DNA of 64,000 nt from Hephaestia mangrovi (GCF_019880555.1 NZ_JAINVU010000006.1:62001-126000); one strand, 5' to 3'. Counted from the stretch's first letter, positions 36,866 through 45,837 are shown. The notes: generated by a model not told the origin, from the sequence alone. Numbers and translations are program-made.

Positions 36866-38110
36866 TCACGCCGCCGCGCGGAGCTCCAGCCGGTCCCAGA
36901 TCTCGACCAGCGCCTGGCAAAGCTCGCGCATCATCGTCTCGTCATGTGCCGGGCCCGGCGTGAAGCGCAGACGCTCGGTGCCGCGCGGCACGGTGGGGTA
37001 ATTGATCGGCTGCACATAGACGCCGTATTCGGCGAGCAGGATGTCGCTGATCTTCTTGGCCTTGACCGGATCGCCGACCATCAGCGGCACGATATGCGTG
37101 GTCGAGTCCATCACCGGCAGGCCGGCCTCGCGCATCATGCGCTTGAGCGTCTCGGCAGCCTGCTGCTGCCCGTCGCGCTCGACCGACGACGCCTTGAGGT
37201 GCCTGACGCTGGCCAGCGCGCCGGCGACCAGAACCGGTGACAGCGAAGTGGTGAAGATGAAGCCCGGCGCGTAGCTGCGGATCACGTCGATCACCGTGCG
37301 ATCGGCAGCGATATAGCCGCCCATCACGCCGAATGCCTTGCCCAGCGTGCCTTCGATCACGGTCAAGCGGTGCGCAACCTCGTCACGTTCCGAAATCCCG
37401 CCGCCGTGCGCGCCGTACATGCCGACCGCATGGACCTCGTCGAGATAGGTCAACGCGTTGTAGCGATCGGCAAGGTCGCAGATATCGGCGATCGGCGCGA
37501 TGTCGCCGTCCATCGAATAGACGCTCTCGAACGCGATCAGCTTGGGCGCGTCGGCATCCTCGGCGGCGAGCAGTTCCTCGAGATGCGCGAGATCGTTGTG
37601 GCGGAAGATGCGCTTCTCGCACCCGGCATGGCGGATGCCGGCGATCATCGAGGCATGGTTCATCTCGTCCGAGAACACCACCATGCCGGGAAACAGCTTG
37701 GCTAGCGTCGACAGCGTCGCCTCGTTCGAGACATAGCCGCTGGTGAACAGCAATGCCGCTTCCTTGCCGTGGAGATCGGCAAGCTCGCCCTCGAGATCGA
37801 TATGGTAATGCGTGTTGCCGCCGATATTGCGGGTGCCGCCCGATCCGGCGCCGACATCGTGCAGCGCCTCTTCCATCGCCGCGATCACGTCCGGATGCTG
37901 GCCCATCGCGAGATAGTCGTTCGAGCACCAGACGGTGATCGGCTTCGGCCCGTTATGCCCGGCGAAGCAGCGCGCATTGGGGAAGGCACCCTTGTTGCGC
38001 AGGATGTCGATGAAGACCCGGTAGCGTCCCTCGGCGTGGAGCCGGTCGATCGCTTGCGAGAAGACGCGGGAATAATTCACGCCGCGCGTCGCCATGCCGT
38101 CGCTGTCCAT
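36866..38110 (-). CDS. hemA: 5-aminolevulinate synthase
   Basis: 414 residues. PLP-dependent enzyme that condenses glycine and succinyl-CoA (C4 heme pathway, characteristic of alphaproteobacteria). Hallmarks: [42 protein letters not shown] and the PLP-lysine region [16 protein letters not shown] (about residue 255). Start at 38110 is favoured by an upstream GGAAACC; ATG 38095 is possible. An FNR-like box (38194-38207) lies 84 bases upstream, consistent with oxygen control of heme synthesis in relatives. Confidence 0.96.
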   Translation of the reverse strand: MDSDGMATRGVNYSRVFSQAIDRLHAEGRYRVFIDILRNKGAFPNARCFAGHNGPKPITVWCSNDYLAMGQHPDVIAAMEEALHDVGAGSGGTRNIGGNTHYHIDLEGELADLHGKEAALLFTSGYVSNEATLSTLAKLFPGMVVFSDEMNHASMIAGIRHAGCEKRIFRHNDLAHLEELLAAEDADAPKLIAFESVYSMDGDIAPIADICDLADRYNALTYLDEVHAVGMYGAHGGGISERDEVAHRLTVIEGTLGKAFGVMGGYIAADRTVIDVIRSYAPGFIFTTSLSPVLVAGALASVRHLKASSVERDGQQQAAETLKRMMREAGLPVMDSTTHIVPLMVGDPVKAKKISDILLAEYGVYVQPINYPTVPRGTERLRFTPGPAHDETMMRELCQALVEIWDRLELRAAA

Positions 38111-38193
38111 ACCGGTTTCCCTATCGCCGTCAGCGCCCGATTTCCAGCGCTTTCCCGTGATTCGGGCGATAGGCCGAAAATCCTGCGATTGAA

Positions 38194-38207
38194 TTGCTCT
38201 TGATCAA
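38194..38207. promoter_or_regulatory. FNR/FnrL-like box upstream of hemA
   Basis: TTGCTCTTGATCAA matches the FNR consensus TTGAT-N4-ATCAA at nine of ten defined bases. It lies 84 bases before the hemA start on the minus strand and 104 bases before the small gene at 38311. In Rhodobacter hemA is controlled by FnrL through such sites. Here the control is inferred only. Confidence 0.55.
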
Positions 38208-38310
38208 GACTCCGGGCCGGTCGGGATGGTATAGCGAGTCGGTCGCCGGCTTCGACATGGAGGCGAGTCCGGCGGGTAAGGGTGTTCCGTTTGGCGAGAA
38301 GGAGCACGTC

Positions 38311-38499
38311 ATGGCCGATATCGACAGGCCGCCTGGGAATCGGGACTATTTCAGCTTGCGCGAGTCGCAGGAGCGGCGCCTTGCGGCAGGCGCCGGCGAT
38401 TGCGCGGTACGATCGGTGCATCTGCGCATGGCCGATCGTTATGCCGCGCTCGTCCGCGAGGAGATGGTCCTCGCCGTTTCGGCGCGCGAGGCCGGCTGA
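38311..38499 (+). CDS. Small hypothetical protein
   Basis: 62 residues, soluble and charged: MADIDRPPGNRDYFSLRESQ then ERRLAAGAGDCAVRSVHLRM and ADRYAALVREEMV. The D-Y-F-x-x-R-E..E R pattern and the A-V-R-S-V-H-L-R-M-A-D-R-Y motif recall small proteins found in sphingomonads. Well-placed GAAGGAG Shine-Dalgarno 5-11 bases upstream supports the start. Diverges from hemA; its 3' end is immediately convergent with murI. Function unknown. Confidence 0.72.
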   Translation: MADIDRPPGNRDYFSLRESQERRLAAGAGDCAVRSVHLRMADRYAALVREEMVLAVSAREAG

Positions 38500-38500
38500 T

Positions 38501-39301
38501 CTAGAGCGACTCGATCGCGGTAAGGCCAAAACGCGATAGCGCCGGCGCGAGCGCGTCGGCAGCGGCGTCGCGCCGCGTGAAGACGGCAAGGCCATGCGGC
38601 CGTTCGGGCCAGCCCTGGCCCTCGGTCAGCGTCGCGATGCGTCGCGCGATCCCGGCGCTACCATCGACGAAGCGTACTGCGTGCGGCGCCACGGCGGCGA
38701 GGCGGTCGGCGACCAGTGGGAAGTGAGTGCAGGCATTGACGATCACGTCGAGCCGGTCGCCGCCCGGCTGATCGAACAACCCGGCCAGTACGGCGCGGTA
38801 GCAATCGTCAGCGGTCGGCTGGCCGTGCAGTTCCGCTTCGGCGAGGTCGACAAGCTCGGCCGAGCCGTGACGCAGCACCAGGCAATCGCCAGCGAATTCG
38901 GCGGCGAGGCGATCGACATAGGGCTGGCGAACGGTGGCGTCGGTGCCGAGCACGCCGATCACGCGCGTCTTGCTGATCAGCGCGGCGGGCTTGATCGCGG
39001 GCACGGTGCCGACGATCGGCAGATCGAGCGCGGCGCGCACCGCGGCCAGCGCGATCGTCGAGGCGGTGTTGCAGGCGATGACGATCAGGCGTGGATGGTA
39101 TCGCTCGGCAAGCCGCCCGAGCAGTGCGGGCACGCGCGCGGCGATTTCCGCCTCGCTTTTGGTGCCATAGGGAAAGCCGGCCGAATCGGCGACATAGACA
39201 TTGCTCGCCTGCGGCAACAGCCGGCGGGCCTCGGAAAGCACCGACAGGCCGCCGACACCCGAATCGAAGAACAGGATGGGGCGATCGTCGACGTCGGTCA
39301 T
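38501..39301 (-). CDS. murI: Glutamate racemase
   Basis: 266 residues. Cofactor-independent racemase supplying D-glutamate for peptidoglycan. FFDSGVGGLSVLSEARRLLP, PYGTKS, the catalytic cysteines in VIACNTAST (Cys77) and VNACTHFPL (Cys191) and the D-G-S-A-G-I-A-R-R-I block are all present. Complete and of standard length. Convergent with the small gene upstream. The PBP at the right edge also concerns the cell wall, but the two genes are 23 kb apart. Confidence 0.96.
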   Translation of the reverse strand: MTDVDDRPILFFDSGVGGLSVLSEARRLLPQASNVYVADSAGFPYGTKSEAEIAARVPALLGRLAERYHPRLIVIACNTASTIALAAVRAALDLPIVGTVPAIKPAALISKTRVIGVLGTDATVRQPYVDRLAAEFAGDCLVLRHGSAELVDLAEAELHGQPTADDCYRAVLAGLFDQPGGDRLDVIVNACTHFPLVADRLAAVAPHAVRFVDGSAGIARRIATLTEGQGWPERPHGLAVFTRRDAAADALAPALSRFGLTAIESL

Positions 39302-39332
39302 GCGAGGCTCATCTAGCCCGCCTCAACACCTT

Positions 39333-39430
39333 CGTCATGCTGAACTTGTTTCAGCATCCAGGGTGCATCATTGCCGTTTCGTGCGGCGTTGGCGCTGCTC
39401 TATGAACCCCGAACCAAATTCAGGGTGGCG
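39333..39430. repeat. TCATGCTGAAC-family repeat, copy between murI and rpoZ
   Basis: Left end CGTCATGCTGAACTTGTTTC followed by AGCATCC; the right end is degraded (CCGAACCAAATTCAGGGTGG). About 98 bases. The left terminus is nearly identical to copies at 56877 and 47776 (inverted). Confidence 0.82.
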
Positions 39431-39457
39431 AAGCGCGTATGTCGGCAGATCGCGCCC

Positions 39458-39493
39458 AAAAACAAAGGGCCCGCGACGATGCCGCAGGCCCTT
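39458..39493 (-). terminator. Rho-independent terminator of rpoZ
   Basis: On the minus strand AAGGGCC (39493-39487), a loop, and GGCCCTT (39471-39465) followed by a T-rich run (complement of 39458-39466). Lies 22 bases past the rpoZ stop. Confidence 0.82.
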
Positions 39494-39515
39494 CGTGTCA
39501 TCTGGTGATCGGGGC

Positions 39516-39860
39516 TCAGCCCTCGTAGTCGCCGCCGACATTGGTGTTGCGCGGCGGCGCGGCGGCGGTGAGGCGCAGCGCCTCGGCCGACGCGGCGAGG
39601 CTGCCGACCTCGTCGGGCGTATCCTCTTCGTCGATCTGCACCTTCTGCAGGCCGGTGACGAGCGCTTCCTCAAGATGCCTGGGACGCACCGTCTCCTCGG
39701 CGATCTCACGCAGCGCGACGACCGGATTTTTGTCGCGATCGCGATCGAGCGTCAGCTCGGCGCCGCCGGAAATCTGCCGCGCGCGCTGCGCGGCGAGCAG
39801 CACCAGATCGAACCGGTTGGGAACCTTGTCGACGCAATCCTCGACAGTAACGCGCGCCAT
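39516..39860 (-). CDS. rpoZ: RNA polymerase omega subunit
   Basis: 114 residues. [36 protein letters not shown] and [11 protein letters not shown] are the conserved omega helices; the catalytic core of RNAP is assembled around it. The C-terminal ~45 residues (D-E-E-D-T-P-D-E-V...R-L-T-A-A) are an acidic then Ala/Pro-rich tail longer than E. coli omega, usual in alphaproteobacteria. Start at 39860 gives the canonical MARVT. A terminator follows. Confidence 0.96.
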   Translation of the reverse strand: MARVTVEDCVDKVPNRFDLVLLAAQRARQISGGAELTLDRDRDKNPVVALREIAEETVRPRHLEEALVTGLQKVQIDEEDTPDEVGSLAASAEALRLTAAAPPRNTNVGGDYEG

Positions 39861-39977
39861 GAAACGCTTCCTTCGCAAACGACGATGGGATGAAGAGCGT
39901 GTCACCTAAGGGCGGCGGCGCGCAGAGTCAAGGAAATCGGGGTTGCCCGGCGCCAAGCTGCCGGGCACAGCGACGCG

Positions 39978-41159
39978 ATGGAAGCGCCCGCCGAACAGCC
40001 GATCTTCACCATCGACGGCAACCGACTGGCGCTGCTCGATACCGGGCCGCGGCGGCTCGCGGCGCTGATCGAGCTGATCGACGCCGCGCAACACTCGCTC
40101 CGGATCATCTATTATATCTACCGCGACGACGCATCGGGGCGTCGCGTCCGCGCGGCACTGCTTGCGGCGGCGAAGCGGGGCGTTCGTGTATCGCTGGTGG
40201 TCGATGCGTTCGGCAGCGACACCGTCTCTGACGAGCATTTCTTCGCGCCGCTTGAACAGGCTGGGGGGGCGGTCTGCCGGTTCGAGCCGCGCTTCGGCCG
40301 GCGCTATCTGCTGCGCAATCACCAGAAGCTGGCGCTGGCCGATGCCGAGGGCGAGGCGCCGCGTGCGATCATCGGCGGCTTCAACGTCGACGACGCCTAT
40401 TTCGGCACGCCAGCCGATCAGGCGTGGCGCGATCTCGGATTGATCGTCGAGGGGCCTGCGGCGGCGCGGATTGCCGGCTATTTCGATGCCTTGTCAGCCT
40501 GGGTGCGTGGCCCCCGCTCGAAGATCCGCACGTTGCGCCGCTCGATCTACCGCTTCAGCGAAACCCGCGGTGCGCTTCGCTGGCTGATCGGCGGTCCGAC
40601 CCGGCGGCTGTCGGCCTGGGCCAGGACGGTGCGCATCGATCTGCGCGACGCGATGCGCGCCGACATCATCGCCGCCTATTTCTGCCCGACCCCGGCGATG
40701 CTGCGTCGCTTCGACAGGACCGGCCGCCGGCGCGGCGCCCGCGTCAGGATCATCACCGCGGCGAAATCAGACAATAACGCGACGATCGCGGCTGCCCGCT
40801 TCACGTATGCCGGGCTGCTGCGCAAAGGCGTTGAAATCTACGAATATCAGCTCACCAAGCTGCATACCAAGCTCTACGTCGTCGACGACGCGGTGCACAT
40901 CGGCTCGGCCAATTTCGATGTGCGCAGCCTGTTCCTCAACATGGAGGTCATGCTGAGGATCGAGGACAAGGCCTTCGCTGACCATGTCCGCGCTTATGTC
41001 CACGGCGAGATCGCCGACAGCGAACGGATCACCAAGGCGTGGTGGAAGCGCCACGCCGGGCCTTGGCAACGCATCAAGCAGGCGCTCGCCTATTTCGCCG
41101 TCGCGGTGCTCGACTACAACATCACCCGCCGGCTCAATTTCGGGCCGGACGGGGAGTAG
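39978..41159 (+). CDS. Phospholipase D-like protein (cardiolipin synthase-related)
   Basis: 393 residues with two HKD motifs: first N-H-Q-K-L-A-L-A-D (His115, Lys117, Asp122), second L-H-T-K-L-Y-V-V-D-D (His296, Lys298, Asp303) followed by HIGSANFDVRSLFLNMEVML. It lacks the N-terminal membrane helices of ClsA, so it is more like ClsB/C or other PLD-domain phosphatidyltransferases. Expected role: transphosphatidylation at the inner membrane. The R-S-L-F-L-N-M-E segment after the second motif is typical of cardiolipin synthases. Alone on the plus strand. Confidence 0.9.
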   Translation: MEAPAEQPIFTIDGNRLALLDTGPRRLAALIELIDAAQHSLRIIYYIYRDDASGRRVRAALLAAAKRGVRVSLVVDAFGSDTVSDEHFFAPLEQAGGAVCRFEPRFGRRYLLRNHQKLALADAEGEAPRAIIGGFNVDDAYFGTPADQAWRDLGLIVEGPAAARIAGYFDALSAWVRGPRSKIRTLRRSIYRFSETRGALRWLIGGPTRRLSAWARTVRIDLRDAMRADIIAAYFCPTPAMLRRFDRTGRRRGARVRIITAAKSDNNATIAAARFTYAGLLRKGVEIYEYQLTKLHTKLYVVDDAVHIGSANFDVRSLFLNMEVMLRIEDKAFADHVRAYVHGEIADSERITKAWWKRHAGPWQRIKQALAYFAVAVLDYNITRRLNFGPDGE

Positions 41160-41202
41160 CGAGAGCCTTCACATACTCACCTGCGGGGAGATCGGAACGC
41201 GA

Positions 41203-41982
41203 TCACCCCAATCGCGCCGCAAGCGCCTTCTTCAGTTTCTGGTGGGCGGAAGCCTTGATCTGGCAGACGCGCGCGGCGCCGACGCCGAGGACGAGGCCGA
41301 TCTCCTCGAGATTGAGCTCCTCGACATAATAGAGCTGGACGACCTGTGCTTCGCGCTCGGGCAGGCGGCCGATCGCGGCGACCAGTGCCTCGCGCAGATC
41401 AGACTCGGCGAGCTGCTCGAATGCGTCGGCCTCTTCGCTGGCGAACCACGGCTGGTCGTCGGAATAGACGTCGTCGATCGGCTCGAAGCGAACCGGCTCG
41501 GCGGTGGTATAATCGGCGCGCAGCTTTTCCACAGACACACCGAGATGACTGGCGACCGCCGCTTCCTCGGGCCCTCGGCCCTGGGCATCGGTGAGCGACG
41601 CCACCGCCTCGTTATACGCCTTGCGCCGGCGCATCGCGCCGCGGGTCAGCGTCGCCTGGCGCCGCAGCTCGTCGATCATCGCGCCGCGCACGCGGGTGAG
41701 GAGATATTGCTCGAAGCTGACTTGCCCACGATCCTCGAAGCTGCGCGACGCCTCGATCAGCGCGACGAGCCCGATCTGGATGAGATCCTCGACCTCGACC
41801 GCCGACGACATGCTGCCATGGACATGCCAGGCAACGCGGCGGACCAGCGGCAGATGCTTCTTCGCCAGCGCCTCGACCTCGCCGGGCGTGTGCCCGTCGC
41901 GGCCATAGACCAGCGGCGCCTCGCCCAGCGGGGCGGGGGTGCGAGCGGCGAAGCTCGCTTTGTAATTGGGCATCGCGTTCAT
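41203..41982 (-). CDS. fliA: Flagellar sigma factor sigma-28
   Basis: 259 residues. Region 2 is VEVEDLIQIGLVALIEASRS with the QYLLTRVRGAMIDELR block; region 4 HTH is EELNLEEIGLVLGVGAARVCQIK. It directs RNA polymerase to late flagellar promoters and is held off by FlgM, encoded about 3.5 kb away. The first residues (MNAMPNYKASFAAR) are variable. ATG 41982 overlaps the flhA stop by 4 bases; ATG 41973 is an alternative. It is the last gene of the minus flagellar operon visible here. Confidence 0.93.
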   Translation of the reverse strand: MNAMPNYKASFAARTPAPLGEAPLVYGRDGHTPGEVEALAKKHLPLVRRVAWHVHGSMSSAVEVEDLIQIGLVALIEASRSFEDRGQVSFEQYLLTRVRGAMIDELRRQATLTRGAMRRRKAYNEAVASLTDAQGRGPEEAAVASHLGVSVEKLRADYTTAEPVRFEPIDDVYSDDQPWFASEEADAFEQLAESDLREALVAAIGRLPEREAQVVQLYYVEELNLEEIGLVLGVGAARVCQIKASAHQKLKKALAARLG

Positions 41983-44078
41983 GCGGGGATCGCCTCGGGG
42001 GCGCCGATCACGGCGACGACTTCGACGGCCTTGTCCTCGGGCACTTCGAAGAAGCTCATGACGGGCGTATCGGGAAGAACGGTTTTTACCAGCTTGCGGA
42101 TAGCGACGCGGATCGCCGGCTGGACGACCAGCGCGAACGGCTTGCCCTCGGCGATCAGCGGCTGCGCGGCGCGTTGCAGCGCATCGACGATGCGGCGGCC
42201 GAGATCGGGCTCGATCGTGTTGCGCTTCGACGGATCGCCGCGCACGGCCTGGCCGAGCAGGCCTTCGAGCCCGCCTTCCAGCGTCATCACGCGCAGCGGA
42301 TCGCGCACGCCGCACAGCTTCTCGATGATCAACGGGCCGAGCTCGGGACGGATCAGTTCGACGATCTCGTCGGCGTCCAGCGTCTTTTGCGCGGCAACGG
42401 CGATCGCGCTGGCGATGCGGCGAAATTCCCTGAGCTGAATGCCCTCGGCAAGCAGGCTCCTGAGCACCTGGGTCAGCGTGGTCAGCGGCAGCGGATTGGG
42501 CGACAGGGCAGCGACAAGCTGACCGGCGCGCTCCTTGAGGCCGTCGAGCAGCTTCTGCACCTCGTCGGGGCCGAGCAATTCCGGCGAATGCGCGCCGAGC
42601 GCGTGATTGAGGTGCGTCGCGATAACGGTGCCGGGATCGACCACCAGAAAGCCTTGTCCAGTCGCCGCATCGGCGTCGCCGGGGCGGATCCAGGTCGCGT
42701 CGAGCCCGAAGGTCGGGTCCTTGACGGTCTTGCCCTTCAGCGCACCGACCGCCTGGCCGGTATCGAGCGCAAGCATCTCGTCGGGCGATACCGAATCCTC
42801 GCCCATCGTGACGCCGCCGACGACGACGCGATAGGTATAGGGCGGCAGGTTGATGTCGTCGCGCACGCGCACCTGCGGCACGACGAAGCCCAGTTCCTTG
42901 GAAAGCTGGCGGCGCACCCCGGTGATGCGGCCCATCAGCGGCGCGCCCTTGCGCTCGTCGACCAGCGGCACGAGGCCGTAACCGATATCGAGATTGATCT
43001 GCATCGCATCGGTCACCTCGTCCCAGCCGATTCGTGACAGATCGGCGGTTTCGGCAGGTTCGGCGACGGCCGGCGCGGGGCGCTTGGCCTTTTGATGCAG
43101 GCGGTAGGCGGCATAGCCGGCGGCGGCAGCGGCGGGCAGGATGACGAGGTGCGGCATGCCGGGCATCACACCAAGCAGGGCGAGGATCGCGGCGACCGGT
43201 GCCCAGGTCTTCACCGATCCAAACTGGCTGCCGATCTGGCCGGCGAGATCGTGGCTGGAGGTAACGCGGGTGACGATGGCGGCCGCGGCGATCGACAGCA
43301 TCAGCGATGGAAGCTGCGCGACCAGCGCGTCGCCGATCGCCAGCAGCACGTAATCGTGCGCGGCGTCGCTGAGCGACAGGCCGTGGCTGACCGGGCCGAG
43401 GATCAGGCCGCCGATGATATTGGCGGCGAGGATCAGTAGGCCGGCGATCGCGTCGCCCTTCACGAATTTCGACGAACCGTCCATCGAGCCGTAGAAATCG
43501 GCCTCGGTGGCGACCTCGACGCGGCGCGCCTTGGCCTCTTCGGGCGTGATGAGACCGGCGTTGAGATCGGCGTCGATCGCCATCTGCTTGCCGGGCAAGG
43601 CGTCGAGCGTGAAGCGCGCGGAAACCTCGGAGACGCGGCCGGCGCCCTTGGTGACGACGATCAGGTTGATGATGACGATGATCGCGAAGACGAAGATGCC
43701 GACGACATAATCGCCGCCGATCAGGAAGCTGCCGAACGCCTCGATCACGCGGCCCGCGGCGGCATCGCCTTCATGGCCGTGGCTCAGCACGACGCGCGTC
43801 GAGGCGACGTTGAGGCCGAGCCGGAATAGTGTCGCGAACAGGAGCACGGTCGGGAAAGCCGAGAAATCGAGCGGCTTCTGCGCGTTCAAGGCGACCATCA
43901 GCACCGCGAGGCTGATCGTGATGTTCATGATGAAGAACACGTCGAGCATCGCCGGCGGGATCGGCACGGCGAGCAGCACGACGAGCAGCAGGATCGCGAC
44001 CGGCAGCGCGGCGCTGCGCAGCATCGGCGCGGCCTTGCCCTGGGGCGCGGAAAGCAACGTGGCGGGGGCAGTGGCCAT
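41979..44078 (-). CDS. flhA: Flagellar biosynthesis protein FlhA
   Basis: 699 residues. The N-terminal ~330 residues carry about eight membrane helices (PMLDVFFIMNITISLAVLMVAL-like start region), the R-L-G-L-N-V-A-S-T-R motif and the FHIPEP family block RFTLDALPGKQMAIDADLNAG. The C-terminal cytosolic domain begins around residue 340 (LDIGYGLVPLVD..) and forms the export gate nonamer ring. It is part of the flagellar type III export apparatus. Length is normal. It starts 8 bases after the lytic transglycosylase stop and overlaps fliA. Confidence 0.97.
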   Translation of the reverse strand: MATAPATLLSAPQGKAAPMLRSAALPVAILLLVVLLAVPIPPAMLDVFFIMNITISLAVLMVALNAQKPLDFSAFPTVLLFATLFRLGLNVASTRVVLSHGHEGDAAAGRVIEAFGSFLIGGDYVVGIFVFAIIVIINLIVVTKGAGRVSEVSARFTLDALPGKQMAIDADLNAGLITPEEAKARRVEVATEADFYGSMDGSSKFVKGDAIAGLLILAANIIGGLILGPVSHGLSLSDAAHDYVLLAIGDALVAQLPSLMLSIAAAAIVTRVTSSHDLAGQIGSQFGSVKTWAPVAAILALLGVMPGMPHLVILPAAAAAGYAAYRLHQKAKRPAPAVAEPAETADLSRIGWDEVTDAMQINLDIGYGLVPLVDERKGAPLMGRITGVRRQLSKELGFVVPQVRVRDDINLPPYTYRVVVGGVTMGEDSVSPDEMLALDTGQAVGALKGKTVKDPTFGLDATWIRPGDADAATGQGFLVVDPGTVIATHLNHALGAHSPELLGPDEVQKLLDGLKERAGQLVAALSPNPLPLTTLTQVLRSLLAEGIQLREFRRIASAIAVAAQKTLDADEIVELIRPELGPLIIEKLCGVRDPLRVMTLEGGLEGLLGQAVRGDPSKRNTIEPDLGRRIVDALQRAAQPLIAEGKPFALVVQPAIRVAIRKLVKTVLPDTPVMSFFEVPEDKAVEVVAVIGAPEAIPA

Positions 44079-44085
44079 AAGTCGG

Positions 44086-44970
44086 TCAGGCTCCGAGACT
44101 GGCGAGCATGAGATAGGCGAGCTTGGCGGTCGCCGGGGTCGGGCGGATCAGCGAGGAGGCATCGCTCGCCGCGGCGCGGGCGCCGCCGTTGAGCGCGGCA
44201 AGCGTGTTCTCGGCCCAGGTCGCGGCGCTCGATGCGCTTTCGCCGAGGCCGGGTATAACCGTCGAGCCGTCGGCCATTGCCAGCGCCTCGAGCGACGAGG
44301 CGGAATCGGTGGCGGCCTGCATCACCGTGCCGGCGGCGCCGGATACCGCCGAGGCGGCCGAGCCGAGCTTGTCGGCGAAATGCTGATAGATCGACGCCAG
44401 CGTGCGCGGCGCGCCATTGCCTTCATAGAAGACATTGCGGTTGGCGGCGGCAGCAGCAGGAAACAGTGCGGCGCCGCTTGCCGACGGGTTGGCGGCCATC
44501 GTCTTGAGGAAGCTGCGCGCGCCGCCCAGGCCCAGGAAATGCGCCATATAGAGATCGGTGCCGGTGGTGGCGCGGCCAAGCGAGCTCTGCAGCGCGTCCT
44601 GATTGTCCGAGGCATATTCGGCCGCCATCATCGAGGCGATCGCCGGATCGTTGCGCATCTGCAGGATCGCCTGCCTGGTCGCCGGATCGCTGACCGTCAT
44701 GCGGCCGCTCGAACTCTGTTGGATCGCGTCGGCCGCCCAGCCGAGGCCATGCTGGGCGCCGTGCTTCTTGACCACCGAGAGCCAGGACTGATCGATGAAC
44801 TGATAAAGGCCCGAGGCGCTCGAGGTGCGGGCATGCGCATTGGCGCGCAGCCCGCTTTCGACCTTGGCTTGGCCGAGCAGGTAATCGAAATCGACGCCCG
44901 TCGCTTGCGCGGCACGCTGGATCGCCGCGGTGACGCTGTTCGTCGCGCTGGTGATCGGATTGACGCTCAT
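44086..44970 (-). CDS. Lytic transglycosylase, flagellar-associated
   Basis: 294 residues. A catalytic SLT-type domain occupies the N-terminal ~190 residues: FDYLLGQAKVESGLRANAHA with the catalytic glutamate (Glu38), then SSASGLYQFIDQSWLSVVKK. The C-terminal ~100 residues are Ala/Ser/Thr-rich and probably flexible. No signal peptide is visible, as for flagellar muramidases exported through the flagellar system. FlgJ in this genome (54207-54599) lacks a muramidase domain, so this may supply the cell-wall cutting role for the rod. First gene of an operon with flhA and fliA. Confidence 0.9.
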   Translation of the reverse strand: MSVNPITSATNSVTAAIQRAAQATGVDFDYLLGQAKVESGLRANAHARTSSASGLYQFIDQSWLSVVKKHGAQHGLGWAADAIQQSSSGRMTVSDPATRQAILQMRNDPAIASMMAAEYASDNQDALQSSLGRATTGTDLYMAHFLGLGGARSFLKTMAANPSASGAALFPAAAAANRNVFYEGNGAPRTLASIYQHFADKLGSAASAVSGAAGTVMQAATDSASSLEALAMADGSTVIPGLGESASSAATWAENTLAALNGGARAAASDASSLIRPTPATAKLAYLMLASLGA

Positions 44971-45012
44971 CGGCTGTTCGCGAAATGCCTCCTGTTACGG
45001 AAGGGCAGTTCA

Positions 45013-45029
45013 GCAAGAGCCGTGCCAAT
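45013..45029 (-). promoter_or_regulatory. Sigma-54 promoter for the lytic transglycosylase-flhA-fliA operon
   Basis: Minus-strand TTGGCACGGCTCTTGCTG has GG (45026-45025) and GC (45014-45013) separated by exactly 10 bases, matching the -24/-12 consensus TGGCAC-N5-TTGC. It lies 43 bases upstream of the transglycosylase start. Read directly from sequence; activity not shown. Confidence 0.82.
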
Positions 45030-45061
45030 TCACCGACGGTGATCGCGCGCTAGTGAGAAAA

Positions 45062-45119
45062 CCGTTCGGGCTGAGCTTGTCGAAGCCCGAGGAGCGCCTC
45101 AATCGCCCTTCGCGAACGG
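45062..45119. repeat. Palindromic repeat (CCGTTCG ... CGAACGG)
   Basis: CCGTTCGGGCTGAGCTTGTC at the left and CGCCCTTCGCGAACGG at the right are inverted. Inner CGGGCTTCG/GAAGCCCG pairing is also visible. A type of dispersed repeat distinct from the TCATGCTGAAC family. It lies in the gap between flgN and the sigma-54 promoter; the remainder of 44971-45126 holds no gene. Confidence 0.7.
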
Positions 45120-45126
45120 GAGGGAT

Positions 45127-45444
45127 TCACGCGTAAGCGGCGATTCCGCGGCCGGGGGCGTAGGCGTTGCCGGCGGCACCGGTCAAATCTTGCAGGCGGC
45201 GGCGAACATTTGCCGCCATCAGGTTGACGTAGATCCGCGCGGTCTCGTTGAGGCGATTGGCTTCCGAGGCGAGTTCCTTGATCTCGGGAGAGAGATCCTC
45301 GTGGCTAGCCGCGGCAACCGCCTCGATCGCGGCGAGCTTGGTCTGCGTCGCGCGCTCGAGCGCGGCAACGTCATTGGCCTTGAGTGCGGCTATCTCGGTA
45401 TGGAGAGCGTCGATCACGCGAACCAGGGCATCGCGACGGGTCAT
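45127..45444 (-). CDS. flgN: FlgN-like flagellar chaperone
   Basis: 105 residues, predicted all-alpha with heptad-like helices: ALVRVIDALHTEIAALKAND then LERATQTKLAAIEAVAAAS and N-R-L-N-E-T-A-R-I-Y-V-N-L-M-A-A-N-V-R-R-R-L. The C-terminal end with Y-A-P-G-R resembles hook-associated protein chaperones of the FlgN family. Low similarity overall, so the call rests largely on size and position just after flgM. It is thought to bind FlgK/FlgL, both in the window, before export. Coupled to flgM by a 4-base overlap. Confidence 0.75.
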   Translation of the reverse strand: MTRRDALVRVIDALHTEIAALKANDVAALERATQTKLAAIEAVAAASHEDLSPEIKELASEANRLNETARIYVNLMAANVRRRLQDLTGAAGNAYAPGRGIAAYA

Positions 45445-45728
45445 TTGGCGATCCATTCCTGCTTGGCGCCGAGCAGCTTGTCGGCGATGGCCTGTGGGGC
45501 GGGGCGGTAGCTGCCGTTGGCGATCGCCGCGCGCAGCGTGGCGACGCGCTCGTGATCGACCGGCGGCTGGGCGGCGGCGCGGCGCGCGGCCTCGGTGACC
45601 GAGCTGGCCTTCGTATCGTCGCGCGGATCGGCGACCGGGGTGACGCTGGCGGCGGGCTGCCCGGCGGCGACCGGCGCTACGCGCGGGTCGATCGGGGAAA
45701 CCGGCTTTGATCCAACGGGGTCGACCAC
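45441..45728 (-). CDS. flgM: Anti-sigma-28 factor FlgM
   Basis: 95 residues, GTG start. The acidic N-terminal half is low complexity (Pro/Ala/Val); the C-terminal part has H-E-R-V-A-T-L-R-A-A-I-A-N-G-S-Y-R-P-A-P-Q-A-I-A-D-K-L-L, the conserved FlgM sigma-binding helix. It inhibits FliA until exported through the flagellum. A weak AGAGGA is upstream. Forms a pair with flgN (4-base overlap) and lies downstream of flgA. Confidence 0.88.
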   Translation of the reverse strand: MVDPVGSKPVSPIDPRVAPVAAGQPAASVTPVADPRDDTKASSVTEAARRAAAQPPVDHERVATLRAAIANGSYRPAPQAIADKLLGAKQEWIAK

Positions 45729-45837
45729 GGTTCGTGTGTCCTCTGTGTCGAAGCTACACGAGGGAAAACGACCGCGTCCCGGATTCCTTTAGAAATTATT
45801 TCGGGAATTTTTTTGGGTCGACTTTGGCGACGGTTAG

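Noticed and set aside
38095-38110. Shorter hemA start at 38095
   Set aside because: Possible, but the upstream GGAAACC is better placed for 38110.
43810-45042. Plus-strand frame of 410 codons opposite the lytic transglycosylase
   Set aside because: Antisense of two well-identified genes (lytic transglycosylase and flhA start).
45729-45837. Sigma-28 promoter for flgM (TAAA ... GGTCGTTT)
   Set aside because: Spacing and -10 match are poor, and the supposed -10 box is far from the GCCGATAA consensus.
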